Below, one piece after another: positions 1 through 13,309 of a stretch of DNA of 64,000 nucleotides (the stretch's first letter is position 1; every line of letters begins with the position of its first letter). The translations under genes were made by a program, and so were the position numbers. The stretch comes from Daphnia carinata (lineage: Eukaryota; Arthropoda; Branchiopoda; Diplostraca; Daphniidae), in the NCBI RefSeq assembly GCF_022539665.2, contig NC_081337.1:4688679-4752678 (forward strand). The letters are read 5' to 3'. The notes under the pieces were generated by a model. The model had not been told where the DNA came from. It worked only from the letters and a program-made list of their open reading frames with translations, and did no database searches.

Positions 1-87
1 CCCTCCTCCTCCCCTCAAAATAAAAAGAAAAAGAATGATTCAACACTATTTTTATTGTACCTAACCAATAGTTATTTTCTTTAACAG

Positions 88-2657
88 TTCGTGCAGTGGG
101 ATCAGATAGGTCGGAAACCAAATGGATTCAAACGGTATTAAAGTCAGGAGCCTTTGCGGACAAAATTGCCGCCCACACGTTATTACTTCAAGAATCCCCT
201 GTCCATAACTTACCTTCGCTTAAATTTCTCATTTCTCTCTTGGATGTCAAGGGAAGAAGAGAATGCATGGCCTCATTAGATGCCTTGATACGACTATTCA
301 CAGAAGGAAGAGTTCTCAATCCGAACGCCAAACTTTTTCTCATGAACAAGAAGCCTATCAGTGCCCTCTCGACGGTGACGCCGCGTGAACGCAAAGAGCT
401 ATTAGCGCTATGGTCTTTTGAGCATCAATTGAAAGACTACTACAACCAGTTCTTCATAGCTTTGGATGGGCTATTGAAAGATGCTGTTGATACCACGCGT
501 CGTAAAGGCATAGCAGCAATTGCTACTCTTTTGGCCTATAGCCCTGAACAAGAGCAAGGTCTTTTGTCTAGACTTGTCAACAAAGTGGGTGATCCTACTC
601 GAGCAGTAGCAACTTCCACGGTCGGACAATTGGAACGGTTACTTCAGCAACATCCTCAGATGAAGTTGGTCGTCGTGGCCGAAGTTGAACGCCTGCTTTA
701 TCGTTCTAATATTAATACGAAAGCACAATATTATGCCTTGTGCTTCCTTTCGCAAATACTTCTGGATTCGGATGATGTTCCCCTAGCAACCAAACTCATT
801 ATCATTTATGTTACGTTCTTCAAAGCGTGCGTGAAAAAGGTTGGAGCTTATTCTCGAATTATTGCTTCTTAACATTTCAAACGTTTATGTATTTTCAATC
901 CAGGGTGAAGTTGATTCTAAACTTATGGCAGCCCTTTTGACTGGTCTAAAGAGAGCCTATCCTTATTCAAAAACTGTCACTATCTCTGGTGGACCGCTTG
1001 ATGGTCACGTCGATACCCTGTTTAAGCTGGTCCATATGGTTCGATTCTCTTTAGCGACGCAAGTTCTTTGCATTCTCGATCAAATTGTTGACATCGACAA
1101 GAGCAATTCCGACAGGTACGTTATTGCTGCGTGGATTTCCCACTGCTTAATTCTAACAAATAACGTTCTAAATGGCATTCCAGATTTTATTCCGTTTTAT
1201 TCCGAAAACTTTTTGATCCTGACGTGGGACTTACAACAAAACAGTCCATGTTCTTGAACTTGCTTTACCGTGCTTTGAAGCGAGACGAATCGCTCCCTCG
1301 CCTGCGAACATTTGTCAAAAGAATTTTGCAAGTTTGCCTTGCATGCCCGCCTCAGTTGGCCTGCGCTCTTCTTTATCTTGTGTCAGAATTGATCAAGTCC
1401 CGTCCACAGTTGCAGAATTTCCCAAAAGACGTCATAACAAAAGAATACGTGGAGGAAGACGATGACGACGAGGAGCATTACAAAGACGTTGATAACGATG
1501 ACGAAGAAGAAGATGCGGCAAAAAAAGATGGAACGGGAAACGAAGAAAAGACTGTAACATCCACATGGGTTCACCGAAAAGGTTCTCAGTCGAAACTGAA
1601 GCCTAAATCAGCATATGATCCTTTTGCCCGCAATCCAATGTATGCACGAGCTGAGATGTCCGGCGGGATGTGGGAAATCAATTTGTTGACCAATCACTTT
1701 CATCCATCAGTAAGTTTTTACATCTATCGGTTTTTCCCCTAAAAAAAAACATTTGAAATGACTTGTTTTATCGCCCTTATTAGGTTGCATTGTTTGCCAA
1801 GACGATTGTCGAAGGTACGCCAATTGAGTATACAGGCGACCCTTTGCAGGACTTTACTTTACCCCGGTTCTTGGATCGTTTCGTCTTTAGGAACCCCAAA
1901 CTAATTTCAGCTGCCCAGGCCAAATTACCTGCCCAACGGTAAAATGCTTTCCAAGTTTTTCGTCTATTCCTCTGTTATATTTTTGTATTTGTAGACGCGT
2001 GTTAGGCAAAAGGAGTATCTATGTTCCGCGTGGCGTCAGGGCAATGGCAGTTGACAGCAAAGAATTTGCCAAACAGCCTAAGAATAGCATTCCTGCCGAC
2101 GAAATGTTCTTGTATCAGTAAGTTTTCTCGAACGATATTTTACATGGCTCAGCCATTTTCACGTTTATATATTTTCCTTTAGGTACTTCAAACAGCGCAT
2201 CTCTAGGGGTCCTCGTGCTGAAAAGAACAGTGATGATGATGACAGCGACCATGAAAGTGTCGCTAGCGAAGAGTTTGAACAGTACCTGGCCGAAAATACT
2301 GACTTTGCATCCGATATGAAACCAAAATCGAAGCCCGACAAGAAAAAGAAGAAGAGTGATAAAGATGGAGAGGATGAAGACGACGAGGAAGTTGACGGAG
2401 ATGGCGAAGATGATTTGCAAGATGCTGAAGTTGATTCTGAAGAAGATTTCGACAATGACGAAGAGTTCCAAGATGCGTTTAAAGACTTTGATGACATGAT
2501 CGATGGTAGCAATGCTTCAGATATTGAGGGTGGTGATGAGGATCTCGGAGAGGATGATTTAGAAGAAGGTGGATTCCGAGAAGAAGATGTTGCATTTTCT
2601 GACGGTTAGTTTTATTCTTGTATTGGTTTATTTGTTATAATAACCACTAAAGTGTGA

Positions 2658-2695
<38 letters not shown>

Positions 2696-3147
2696 TAAAA
2701 GACGGTGATGATGACGATGACGACGATGATGATGATGAGCCCATTGCACCACCGCCAAGCAAATCGAAATCCAAAAAGAGGGCTGTTGACGAAGATATTG
2801 ACGATTTAGATTTCGCTTTTGGTGCCCAACCGAGCAGCAGCAAAAAGAAACGTAGTCGTGATTTATTCAATGCTAATGGTAACGACTTCGTCGCTGCCGA
2901 AGACTTTGCTGCCATCCTTGAAGCCAACGCGGGGACTGGACTCAATACTGCAGGAACGACAGAGGCTTTGGCTAATAAAGACAAGGCTTCAGTGAAACAA
3001 CTCCAGTGGGAAATGTCTCGAGATCGATGGATGAGGGATCTTAATCGGCCTAAAAAAGGAGGAAAGAAAATGGGCAACAAAAACAAAAAAGGCAAATCAG
3101 GACCCGCGTTCAGAAAAAACCGAGGCAAGCTTGGCAAACAAAGATAA
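88..3147 (+). CDS. CEBPZ: CCAAT/enhancer-binding protein zeta (Noc1/Mak21 family), 3' part
   Basis: 3' part of the Noc1/CEBPZ ribosome-biogenesis factor; the 5' exons lie left of the window. Exons: 88-839, 904-1115, 1184-1709, 1784-1938, 1995-2117, 2183-2605, 2702-3147, joined by GT-AG introns and ending in TAA. The first exons carry the helical-repeat CBF region ([38 protein letters not shown]). The C-terminal third is very acidic (Asp/Glu runs) and ends in a Lys/Arg-rich tail ([15 protein letters not shown]), as expected for a nucleolar protein of this family. From the family, it acts in early 60S pre-ribosome assembly with Noc2. The last intron contains a 35-base T run. Identification rests on remembered family similarity; confidence is high because the C-terminal half, domain order and tail all agree. 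Confidence 0.9.
2660..2694 (+). repeat. poly-T run in the last CEBPZ intron
   Basis: Uninterrupted run of about 35 T lying just upstream of the acceptor (GTAAAAG at 2695-2701) of the last CEBPZ exon. It serves as an extreme polypyrimidine tract and is likely length-variable. Confidence 0.9.
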
Positions 3148-5533
3148 TCCTGTTGATACACATACAACTTTAAAATACAACGATGGTTATTAAAGCCCGC
3201 GTTGACTAGTCTTTCTTTGTTTAGTTAATTGATGTCTGAAATGGTAAGGCTTTGACAAATTTTACTTTGATCAAAAGAAATACCTACGGCTTTTCAGGTA
3301 TTTTATAGCTTTTTATTCTCAAAAAAAAAAAAAAAAACTTCGATAAGGTTTTCTGGCAACATCGCGGCTTTTTCCAGAAACAAAAAGCGGAAGTGGGGGC
3401 ATTGAATATCAGATCGCTATTATCGGAGAACCACATTGCATGGGTATTCGGAGAATTTAAGAATTATGGTTGTAATTAGGGTATTACTGACAATTAAAGT
3501 CTTATACAAAGATATTAACACGAACTTTTTTAACTCCGCTATTTTATTGGTATATTATTTTATGACAGTCTTGTCTGAAATGCGCTGTTCTACGATGTTT
3601 CTGTCACTTTTAAATGGTACATGAAATAGCATGGAGCTTAATTATTCAGCAGTATCAACATGCTTTTCCTGAACAGGAACACCAAGCTGAAAGGTATCTT
3701 TGGATAATTTAGTACTTACATCAGTTAATGTATTATTACATTGTTTGTTGTAGACTGTGCAATGTGTACAGGTTATCGGTGTGCAAGCAAATCATTGACA
3801 AAGTTTATATTGGCTAAATATCTTGTGAAGTAGAACTCAAAAAATAAAAATCTGCAAAAAGGTACTTGAAGTAAATGGCAAAAGCTCTAAAAAAAAAATC
3901 AGTTCACCGAGCAGTTATAAATATATTTTATCAGGAACAGTTGCAGATTACACAAATCAATGTCTAGTTCTCATATTTTTGTGATTCTAAACCATGGAGT
4001 GCTCACCAGTTATCTGTGAGTGCAAATTTACTTGACAGCTTAAATCAGTTAATGGACAATGATTTTGGTGGCCCCAGCACAAAACGAGAACAGAACATGA
4101 CCCTGAAGACACCACATTGAATATGGTAGTATTAAGTAGCCTATTTACAAAGCATATTCTTCTATTGTTCCAACACTTACTTAATTTATTCATCAACATT
4201 GTCTTGCTTTCAAAGTATTCAGTTGCCATGATGAGAGAGATTGTTCAAGTTTCCGTTCATTTCAGCCAGCTCTTTGTTGGATTCAACTCTCTGGGCAACA
4301 CTTGTTGTTTAATGACCGACCTCTTGAAAGTAGGTTTTATCATTTATATCTCAAATTAAAGGTAGTAGTAATAACTGCATGTTAACTTTACTCACATGAT
4401 GGTGCTTTTTGGCAGATGTGTATCTGTTTTGTTTGCCTTTTTAACAAGGTGACCCATAGGCAATCAACGGGAAACCGCAAAAGCTTTCTCCGATCGCCCA
4501 AAGGTGATGTGGCGTGGATAACAACATGCACTCTTTCCGTGGGTATTAAATTTTCATGTGTCGAAGATGCTAGTTTTTTTAAAATATATTAATAATATTT
4601 TTAATGGGATTAGTTGAAGGCCAGCAGATTTAGACATTAGTTGTGCAGTTTCACGGATACCAGAATCGTGATTCACGGAACTACTCGTCGTCTTTTTCTT
4701 TGATGCGCGATCCACAAACAAGAACGTGTAATTCGTAGTCATATAGAAGAGTAAGGAGTCTTTATTTCTTCAGATAATCGTTTAATTTTGGCATCGTCTC
4801 ATTGTGTCTTTTTTATTTGTTTTTCTAGATTAGTTGCAACTTTGAGGTTTCTATGTCAGAACAAAATATGCTGGCCATATGAGTGAGAAAACTCGGGTCA
4901 AAATTGCAGGAAGATGTGACAGCCCTCCAATATCGACATGAACTGAGTTCAGATGTTTTCCTTTACATCGGACAACAAATTTTTCAGGATTGTCAACATC
5001 TTCCTCCGTGTCTTCAGAACCACAAAAAGGTAACGCTTGATATGTTAGCTGCTGCTGCTACTTCAAGCTGCAGCCGTGGCCTTTCTTCCTGCAATTTTGA
5101 CCGAAATCACAGCTTCGTTAGTTGATTTCGACATCAGAAACAGGAAACACGGAAAATTGTTTCTTGCAATGGTATCGTGATTCTAGTCTTTCTATTGTAA
5201 ATGTTACATTGTTTGTTGCTGTTGACTACTGCGCAAGTTCCACGATGAAGGCGGGACGACCTCAACCAAAGAGAAAAGAGACAACAGTTATGCCCAGCTG
5301 TGGAGATAGATGACATGCTGTGCACTGCAAACGTTGTAAACATTCGTCTTCGGGATGACCACCTGACGCCTTCTCGCTGTTTTCATTGAAACAGTTGAGC
5401 CAAGTATTAGCTTTTGTCTCAATTGTAAACAAGTAGAATTTTGACTTGTTTGATTTCGACTTCCAACAATAGTTGGTTAAGTGTTGGTGCAACTGCAATT
5501 ATTATTTTATTTTATTTTTTATATGTACAAGTT
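3148..5533. other. intergenic, CEBPZ 3' flank to nAChR start
   Basis: AT-rich, with several A/T homopolymers. Open frames here are short, lack splice-supported continuity and resemble no family I know. The right part presumably holds the 5' UTR and promoter of the downstream nicotinic receptor gene. I see no RNA gene. Confidence 0.6.
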
Positions 5534-8500
5534 ATGACCTTCAGCTCCAAGATGAACAACGGGATCGGCTCCACCATCATCTTTGCCATTCGCCTGGTAT
5601 TTCTTTTGCCGCTTTTACATCAAAGTGGTGTCAGCAAAATGACTGGCGTCCAAGCCAATCCGGATGCGAAGCGGCTCTACGACGACTTATTGAGTCATTA
5701 CAATCGACTCATTCGGCCCGTGAGCAACAATTCGCAGGTCGTCACAGTCAGACTCGGTCTGCATCTCACGCAGCTCATCGATTTGGTATGCTCTTGACTT
5801 TCTCATCCCTCTTTAAAAAGGAAAATTTGCTCTAGTGTCAAGTAGGAGTTTCGATCGTAGCGCAATTTGTTGTAAATCAACACACGCGTTGTCTGTTTCA
5901 ATACCAGCTGCTGCAATATGATGTTAAAAAAGAACGCAATGACGGAAGAAAAAGAGAAAATCTCGAAGGGTTGCCTCCGGATGGGGAAAAACAAGATTGC
6001 TCTTTCCCATAGGGATGCTATAAGCCCAAATATATTGTCAACAAATCGACGATTGGTGCTGCAAAGAAGTGCGTAGTCCTTCTAACCCCCTCAAGTTGTA
6101 GGCAAAAGCTTTGTTGTTGACAAAATCGATCGAAGAGGAAAAGAAAAAATAAGCCCTTGCATATAGATGTATAACTAGAAAGTAAAACGGTTCTTTATAA
6201 ATTATTTCTCCTGTCAGACCTGTAATACGTTTTCTTTTCTTTTTTTTTCTTCTATTTTCGGCATCTACTCGTATGTGCAGGATTTAAAGAACCAAATTCT
6301 TACCACCAACGTCTGGGTCGAACATGTGAGTACTCCGTCAGCTGTTTCCTAATTGCTTTTGGTCTTTGTAATAGATTACAAGGCCTTTAGCATGCCGGCC
6401 TCTTTTTTGCGTTTATATATTTAATCTTTTGGATGGTCGAAAAGCTTAAACACTGTTCGAGTGTTAATGGGGAAATTTAATATTTTTTTTTTTAATATGT
6501 ATGTTCGTTTTCTAAAGGAATGGATAGACGCAAAGTTGACTTGGGACCCGGAAGAGTACGGAGGCGTTCGTGAGCTTATGGTTCCGTCAGAGCACATCTG
6601 GTTGCCGGATATCGTTCTTTATAACAAGTACGTGATAAGCCCAAATAAAGGGCAATATAGAGTTAATTTGATTACAACGCAACGAGTAATCCATTAAGAG
6701 TCAGAATTACTAGTACATTCCTAGTTATGTAGGTCCATTAATGTTTTATCGACTGCCGGAATAGAAGAAAATATATTTTTTTTCTTTCTTGCATTTTGAC
6801 AGCGCTGACGGTGAGTATGCGGTAACAACCATGACGAAAGCTATTCTGCACAGCGACGGCCACGTCAAATGGTAAGTGCTCATGTTCGTGTCAAATGCGC
6901 TGACTCGGAGCTCATTAAATTCTGCCCGCCACCCCCGACCAGCACCCAGTTTTATTTGTTTTCCTAATGCCACAAATGGAATCTATTGATCTGGTGATGT
7001 TTCATGTCCTCTAGGAATCCCCCAGCAATATTCAAGTCTTACTGCGAGATTGACGTCCGCTACTTCCCTTTCGATACGCAGACATGCTTCATGAAATTCG
7101 GTTCGTGGACCTACAGTGGTCTTCAAGTAAGTCGATTGATCTTTTCATTGTGTTGCTGTTGTCATTATGGGTCATTCAGTCGCACGCTTAACGTGTCTAT
7201 GCAAATTTTATTTTATTTAGTGATGCACTGTGTGTCTATCGTCTACATTTAAAAAGAATTTCAATCAGCGTTGCTGCTGTGTAATGAGGAGAAATTACCC
7301 GGACAGTTGAAGAGCTATAAAAGAAAGCGAGCTGGAAATAATGATTACATGGGATCCTCCACAGCTAGGGATACCGACGAGTGTCGTTCTTGGAATAACT
7401 TATAAGCCTGATTATTTTCAACTCACTTGGGACTCCTGTGCCCGGAAAGTTCATTTCTCCGTTTGTTTTCCTACGTTTTTGCTTTGATGCCTTTGCGCGT
7501 GGTGAAGGGTCTTGGCCAAATGTTGACATTTCTTAGTATTTAACGTAAGCATGCAACCAGCGAAAGTAAATTTTAATACGCAGTCCCTTTTCGTTTGATA
7601 CTATGTTCCGACTTTGTAGCATTCCATATCAAACTAAAAATGGAGAGTCCACGAGGAAACGGATATCTATGTCAGTGACGAAAATCATAGACCTAAGTTC
7701 ATTGTTTTCGAAAGAAAATTATGAAAAGTTTTGGCTTTATGAGAATCGCCTATTGGTTTTTGCACCCGCAAACCGCTCAAGAGTCTGTCTGCGTCCATGT
7801 GTGCGTATAAGCTCTTGTATAAGCTTAGACTAATTCACGGACGATTGCGGATGCAAATCGAAGCGTCGAGTGGGACCACTAGTTCATAATGAGGAAACTA
7901 TAAATTCTTTACGCTCTAATGAATGGCACAACAGTCGTCTTTTGAAAAACCCTGCAACTGTATATATTGATTGTTTTGCAGATGGATCTCAAGCATCTCC
8001 ACTCTCCCGACGAAAATTTAGTCGAAATCGGCATGAACTTGAAGGATTACTATCCCAGTGGCGAGTGGGACATTCTTGACGTTCCGGCTGAACGTCACGC
8101 CAAAAAGTACGACTGTTGTCCCGAGTTTTTTGCCGGTAATAATTTAATTTCTCGTCTAAAAACGAGATTTAGTGATAAAAAGTTTGCATTTAATTTTTTC
8201 TGGTATATGTGACCTAGACATCTTTTTCAACATCACGTTGAGGAGGAAGACGCTGTTTTATACCGTCAACTTGATCATCCCGTGCGTCGGCATCTCGTGC
8301 CTCTCGGTGCTCGTTTTCTACCTGCCGGCCGACTCTGGCGAGAAAGTGGCCCTCTGTATCACCACTTTACTGTCGCAAACCATGTTTTTCCTTCTCATGT
8401 CGGAAATCATCCCATCAACGTCACTCGCCATGCCCCTACTCGGCAAATATCTTCTTTTCACCATGTGTTTGGTCGGACTGTCGGTTCTCATCACGATCGT

Positions 8501-11500
8501 CATCTTGAACGTGCGCTACCGTAAACCGTCGACTCACAAGATTTCGCCGTGGGTTAGACGTTTTTTTATCCAAAAACTGCCCAAAATGCTTTTGATGCGC
8601 ATACCAAAACAGACGGAAGATTCAGCCTCGTCTCCAAATACGCCGACCGTCGAGGTAAATTCTCATGGGTGTTATCATTTTTAATAGCTTGGAAGCCCTT
8701 GTAATTTACGACAATTTGTGAGCTAATTCTGTGAATTAAAATACGGTTTGAAATACAGGCAGCAGCAGGAATTTCATCAAGTTTAATGTTGCAAGACAAC
8801 AATGCGGGTCGTCCACCAACTGCACCAGTCCGAATGACGTCATCGTCGCCAGCCATTCGACGCTGGTCGCGATCTGCATCTCCATTTCATTTCGGTTCGC
8901 AGTTGCTCTGCGAAATTATCAACTACAATTCGGTTCAACAGCAGCAGCAAGATCGTTATTACCAACAGCAGCAGCAGCAACAACAACAACAATATCCGCT
9001 ATGCGCATCTCGACTTCCTCCTCCGCCACAGACGCCATCATCTCCCATTTCCATCATAACGACCATGCCTTTATATCCACCGCCTCCGCCACCCCTTTCA
9101 TTCCTACCGACGCAACTTCCACCCCCTCCTCCTCCTTCACTGACGTATCCACATATTACCTCACGGCGTTCCAGTACCAGCGATGAGGATGATAGCAGTC
9201 TACGGTCCTGCTGCCAGGCTACTGCTCCTACCAGCAGTGGAGCGTTCGCCATGGCAACGAGCCGTGATTGCGCTGCACGCACCGTGATGACTTGCCCCCA
9301 TGATGATGATGGTAGTGGCCGTAACAGCTTACAAATGAGACGACGTCGTCAAGAATTTCATCGACCTACTCAGCGCATTCCCAAACGTTTTCCGCTGGAA
9401 TTGCAAAAAGCCATCCGAGATGTCCAGTTTATACAGAATCATATGAAACGCGAGGACGAATACGATGAGGTAATTTTTTATTTTAGTCATTGTTGCGCGC
9501 CATCGCTTTATTTAATTATAGCATTTACTTGCCTCATCTGTTTATGCGTAGTGTCCCTTCTTGAAAATGAGGGATGGATTTCGGGCTACGGTTAAGTCGA
9601 TTGGATTTATTTCATTTGTTATGCGGCGAGCCACTCTGAATGTGTAAATATGCCGCTATTTGAATATTGCATCGATCGACTGCGACCGTGAGGGGGGGGG
9701 GGGTAGGTGGTAAAATGGTTTAAGCCCCCTCTTGAGTTCGAATAGGATGGAAAAAAACGCGCTATAGGCAATAACACACAAATCTTAAAAGAAAAGAAAA
9801 CCTCTAGAGCAGTTTAACGAGTAGTAAGCACGACCCTCTGTGGATCTCGTAAGTGTATGAAAAGGAAGGAATGCAATATAGTGAAAAGATAAATGGGCAA
9901 AACAGCGGGACATGTTTCGACTATTTAGTCTATTGCTTATATCCTGAACGCAAAGAAGAAGAATAGGCCTTTTTTTTTTTATAACAAAAGGAAGAAAAAA
10001 AAAAGGGCGTAATCAAAAGATAGAAACTATAGGCCATATAATATTGCACAGCTTTCCAGACCCTTTTTTATTTCCAAGAGTGTCTCGCTAGGATTTATAA
10101 AAGGCATTGAATCCTTTTGTATAAATAGGTTTCATCTCAATACCATTGTCGACAATATCCCCAGCAGCCCAATTCTATAGGCTGCTAGAATATAGCATCG
10201 AATGTGACCCTGGAACAATTGCGGAAGGGCGGTTTTGTGCCACGGCGGTCATCATCAGTTACAAGCAGAGTGGACTGCATTCTGGCCCCATAGGCTCTTA
10301 CATCAGGCTAGTAGAACGCGGATATTTTCTGGGTTGCTCTCAACGCCCACAGCTGCTGCACTTGTGAGAGAGATAACTGGTAAGTGTATTTACGGGAAGG
10401 AAATTAAGACGTCTTCGGACGTGGCGCAACGCAGCAGAAGCATGGTTACTTCAAGATACCGTCTGCCTTCCAGGCTGTTAGTCAATTTCGTCGTCTGGCA
10501 CGCGTCCTCTAGCCTACGCGTTTATACTAATAGCATTATGGGGAGGAGTAGTTAAATCTTATTCTGTAGCTAACATCGTGTCTTTTGTTATGTTGCTGTC
10601 TTTTCTCGAGTGTTTTCTTATTTTTCGTCTTTCCTCTACCCCGAGCTATCACTCCGTCTCAGTCCATTGCCCTATACTCTGCCTGCACACACTACAGTCA
10701 CTATGTCGTCTGTTCTCAGTCGGGTCTCTTTTGGGGGGAGGGCCTATTTGGTAGTGGCCTATTGCCGCCGCTTTTGGGTGAGATTTTTTCCCGTTGGTTC
10801 AGCGTCCCACGCTTCTTTTGCTTTACGTGCACCGCGCAGAGAAGCAGTGTGTTGGTGTAAGATGTGTAGAGGAAATCCCTTCCGCGATCAATACATCCAG
10901 CCGGTGATAGGGCAACACTTTCCTCAGCGGCAGCTATGCCTTGAGAAATATTTCACTTCACCAAGCAGCAGCAGCCGCCGCCGCTGCGGCCGCTCACTCT
11001 TTTCGTGATCGATATGCTAACAAGAGAAAATATGAGTTTCCATTCGTGAAGGCAACCATGTCAGACGACGACAACTAAAATATCTAGAATTTCGTTTGGT
11101 TTTTGCAGAACAAAAGACTGGAAACCAATGGGAAACTGAAAAGTTTGAATGATGTATGTGATTCAGGTCTTTTTCAGCTCCTTTTCCCATCTCCTATAAG
11201 CATAACCCATTATAGAATGTTGACAGGGACCTGTCCATTAAAAACAGATTTACTGAACATGTTGGTAACAATCTTTGATATTTTTATGAGCGTTATCTAA
11301 CTTGCTTTTTATCTTGTGCTTTTGTTGCAGGAGGATAACGATTGGGGTTTCATCGCCATGGTCTTGGATCGCTTCTTCTTATGGGTCTTCACCGTGGCGT
11401 CATTGTGCGGAACCATTTCCATCCTGTTTACGGCGCCGGCTCTCTACGACAATTCCAGTCCCATCAATCTCAAATACCTTGACCGATTGGGCTTTTACTG

Positions 11501-11501
11501 A
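5534..11501 (+). CDS. nicotinic acetylcholine receptor alpha subunit (insect alpha1-4-like)
   Basis: Cys-loop ligand-gated cation channel subunit. Nine exons: 5534-5785, 6281-6325, 6518-6627, 6803-6871, 7015-7126, 7982-8135, 8218-8654, 8759-9469, 11331-11501; 2061 nt, 686 residues. Features in order: hydrophobic signal peptide; agonist loop A ([10 protein letters not shown]); a 13-residue Cys-loop ([15 protein letters not shown]); loop B GSWTY; vicinal cysteines YDCC, which define an alpha subunit; TM1 after [15 protein letters not shown]2 starting GEKVALC; TM3; TM4 in the last exon. The TM2-TM3 wording ([20 protein letters not shown]) is closest to the insect alpha1-4 group, with alpha3 my best guess. 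The TM3-TM4 loop is about 240 residues, long, and low-complexity. ATG at 5534 was chosen because it starts the signal peptide; ATG 5552 is possible. Confidence 0.92.
8936..9146 (+). repeat. CAG/CAA (Gln) and CCN (Pro) coding repeats
   Basis: Within the receptor's TM3-TM4 loop exon, CAG/CAA runs at about 8936-8992 encode two Gln tracts (about 5 and 10 residues). CCN-rich runs at about 9016-9146 encode several Pro tracts. The CAG/CAA mix suggests an expressed, tolerated low-complexity loop rather than a fresh expansion. Confidence 0.9.
9470..11330 (+). other. large last intron of the nAChR gene
   Basis: 1.86 kb intron, much longer than the usual 60-80 bp introns here. It holds a G10 run near 9693 and a GCCGCCGC-rich patch near 10975-10990. 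Open frames at 10146-11008 show no family resemblance and no splice support. It could house regulatory sequence or an alternative exon; I see no definite gene. Confidence 0.55.
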
Positions 11502-12423
11502 ACGTTCAATCCCTCGACCTGTCAGTCTTAATCAACAGAGCTAGAGGCCGATTCTATACAATCATTACCGGAGCTACTGTAACAAGAATAGCAACATCTT
11601 GCTCTTGTTTTCTCAACGTATTTCATGTATTAATGTTGACAAGAGACATGTATCATTAGCGTGTGCTATAGACATGTGGGTCCTATATCTCCCAGACGCC
11701 TGCATTATTTGTCGTACTATATTTCTGAACATGCTATCAGACTTTAACATACATTCTTTACATAAAATTAGGCATGAAAACTTATGTGCAGCGGAGGTTA
11801 TTCAATGTCTCAGATTTGGGTTTCTTGGTAGGCGTTTTTCACCCGCCAGTCCAAAATGCTTAACGTCATGATCTTAAATGTTAATTTCTCTAAATAATCG
11901 CGATACATCACTTATTTAACCTACGTTTTTTTGTTGCCCATCAGCTGCAACCATGAGAATGGATCATTGTTTCCCTTTGAATGTGTGTAACAAATGTTAA
12001 GGCTGTGAGTCATCGTCGACACAACGAAAACACAATAAATTAACCTTGGGCTATACGCTATTTTCTATGAATGGACCTATGCCCGTTCAAAAGTGTTTGT
12101 CTTCAAGGGAAAAAGGTGTTTATGAGAAAAGATACTTCGTAAAACAATAACTTAGCCTACATGACCGAGTAATTTTTTTCACGCATTGAACGAACCATTA
12201 CCCTTCTGAATCGAAATCATGTGTATTCATTGCTATATTAAAGATATTTTTAAAATGCAAAATTGATTGAAAAGTCGGGCTTAGTTTGTCCGGCTTATTT
12301 TCAATTATGGCTAAAAATTAAATTTGGCTTAAAAAACATGATTTCGATTTAGAACTGAATGGCAATTACGAAAATCAAGTTTATTTTTAAATAGGACTTA
12401 AATGACCATAATTGAGCGCTGAT
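11502..12423. other. intergenic with degenerate fold-back sequence
   Basis: 3' flank of the nAChR gene. From about 12200 the sequence becomes a patchwork of short inverted repeats: a 16-base motif at 12209-12224 recurs inverted at about 12335-12350. The string AGTCGGGCTTA near 12273 recurs three more times in the neighbouring element. Probably decayed mobile-element sequence. Confidence 0.5.
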
Positions 12424-13309
12424 TATGGCAATCCGTTTTACCCAAAATAAAAAATATTGGCCTTTTTTTTCTGTTTTACTTCTATCACCATCTACCGTTG
12501 GCGTTTCTAGTTAATTTCTCTACATACACTGACCGAAAAAATAAGCCCAACTTTTCGCGGTTGGAAAATTCCTGTTTTTAAAACTAAGTTAATTATGTTT
12601 GAAATGCACGGAATATTTAACGCAATGCTAGCGCGCCAGTACGCTACAGCGTTAGCGCGATACAGCAGAAAGTCGGGCTTAGATTGTCGGGCTTAACATT
12701 TTTTCCTATTAAAAAATAGTATTATTAAATCTAGATAACTATATATGTATCTGATTCAAAATTTAACAAGAAAAACGAAAATGAAATTTGTTTTTAAGTA
12801 GAGTTTATGGTTTTTGAATATTCAAAGAAGCTTGATGCGTCACGCTAGCGCTGTAGCGTACTGGCACGCTAGTAATGGTTTCGATTCGCGCACGCACTAA
12901 TTTTATATTTTATATTATTCCAAAACTAAGCATACATACTATACATACTAAGCTGGCATGTATTTAAAGCGGAATCTAAAATTTTACGAAAATTGAAAAA
13001 GTGAGAAGGCTATTGCCTTCTCACTTTTCCAATTTTCTTTACATCCTAGATTTCATTAAAAATACATTATTCCGATTCGAAATTGATCGCTGATCACGAA
13101 AATGGGATACGTTTTTATATCAGGCTTCTACTTTTTGAATTAACCGTAAAAAACAGAAAGTCGGGCTTATTTAGTCGGGCTTAAAATTTTTTTCGGTCAG
13201 TGTATGTAGAAAATTAACTAGAAACGTGACCGCTAGATGACGATAGCTGTAAAAAAGAAAAAAAGGCCAGTATTTTTTATTTTTATTTTGGGTAAAACGG
13301 ATTGCCATA
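12424..13309. mobile_element. 886 bp non-autonomous fold-back/MITE-like element
   Basis: Terminal inverted repeats of about 110 bp start TATGGCAATCCGTTTTAC and continue through an A/T stretch, TTGGCC or CTGGCC, and a shared block around TCAGTGTATGTAGA. The element is flanked by GCTGAT at 12418-12423 and 13310-13315, a candidate 6 bp target-site duplication. Inside are further inverted pairs: a GCTAGCGC/GTACGCTACAGCG block at about 12624-12660 versus 12838-12876, and a near-perfect hairpin at 12988-13037. It has no coding capacity. The same terminal 18-mer bounds the larger element to its right, so the two look related. Superfamily unknown. Confidence 0.75.
12988..13037. repeat. 23 bp-arm hairpin inside the small element
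   Basis: Arms 12988-13010 and 13015-13037 pair with one mismatch around the 4-base loop TATT. The core is GTGAGAAGGC/GCCTTCTCAC. Weaker complementarity continues outward for about 30 more bases on each side. Confidence 0.85.

Noticed and set aside
2115-2512. Minus-strand Ser/Leu-rich frames opposite the acidic CEBPZ exon
   Set aside because: Complement of GAT/GAA repeats encoding the acidic tail.
8959-9282. Minus-strand frame rich in Gly and Cys opposite the nAChR loop
   Set aside because: Direct complement of the CCN and CAG coding repeats; not a gene.
10146-11008. Open frames in the last nAChR intron
   Set aside because: No conserved motifs, no coherent splice chain; typical chance frames.
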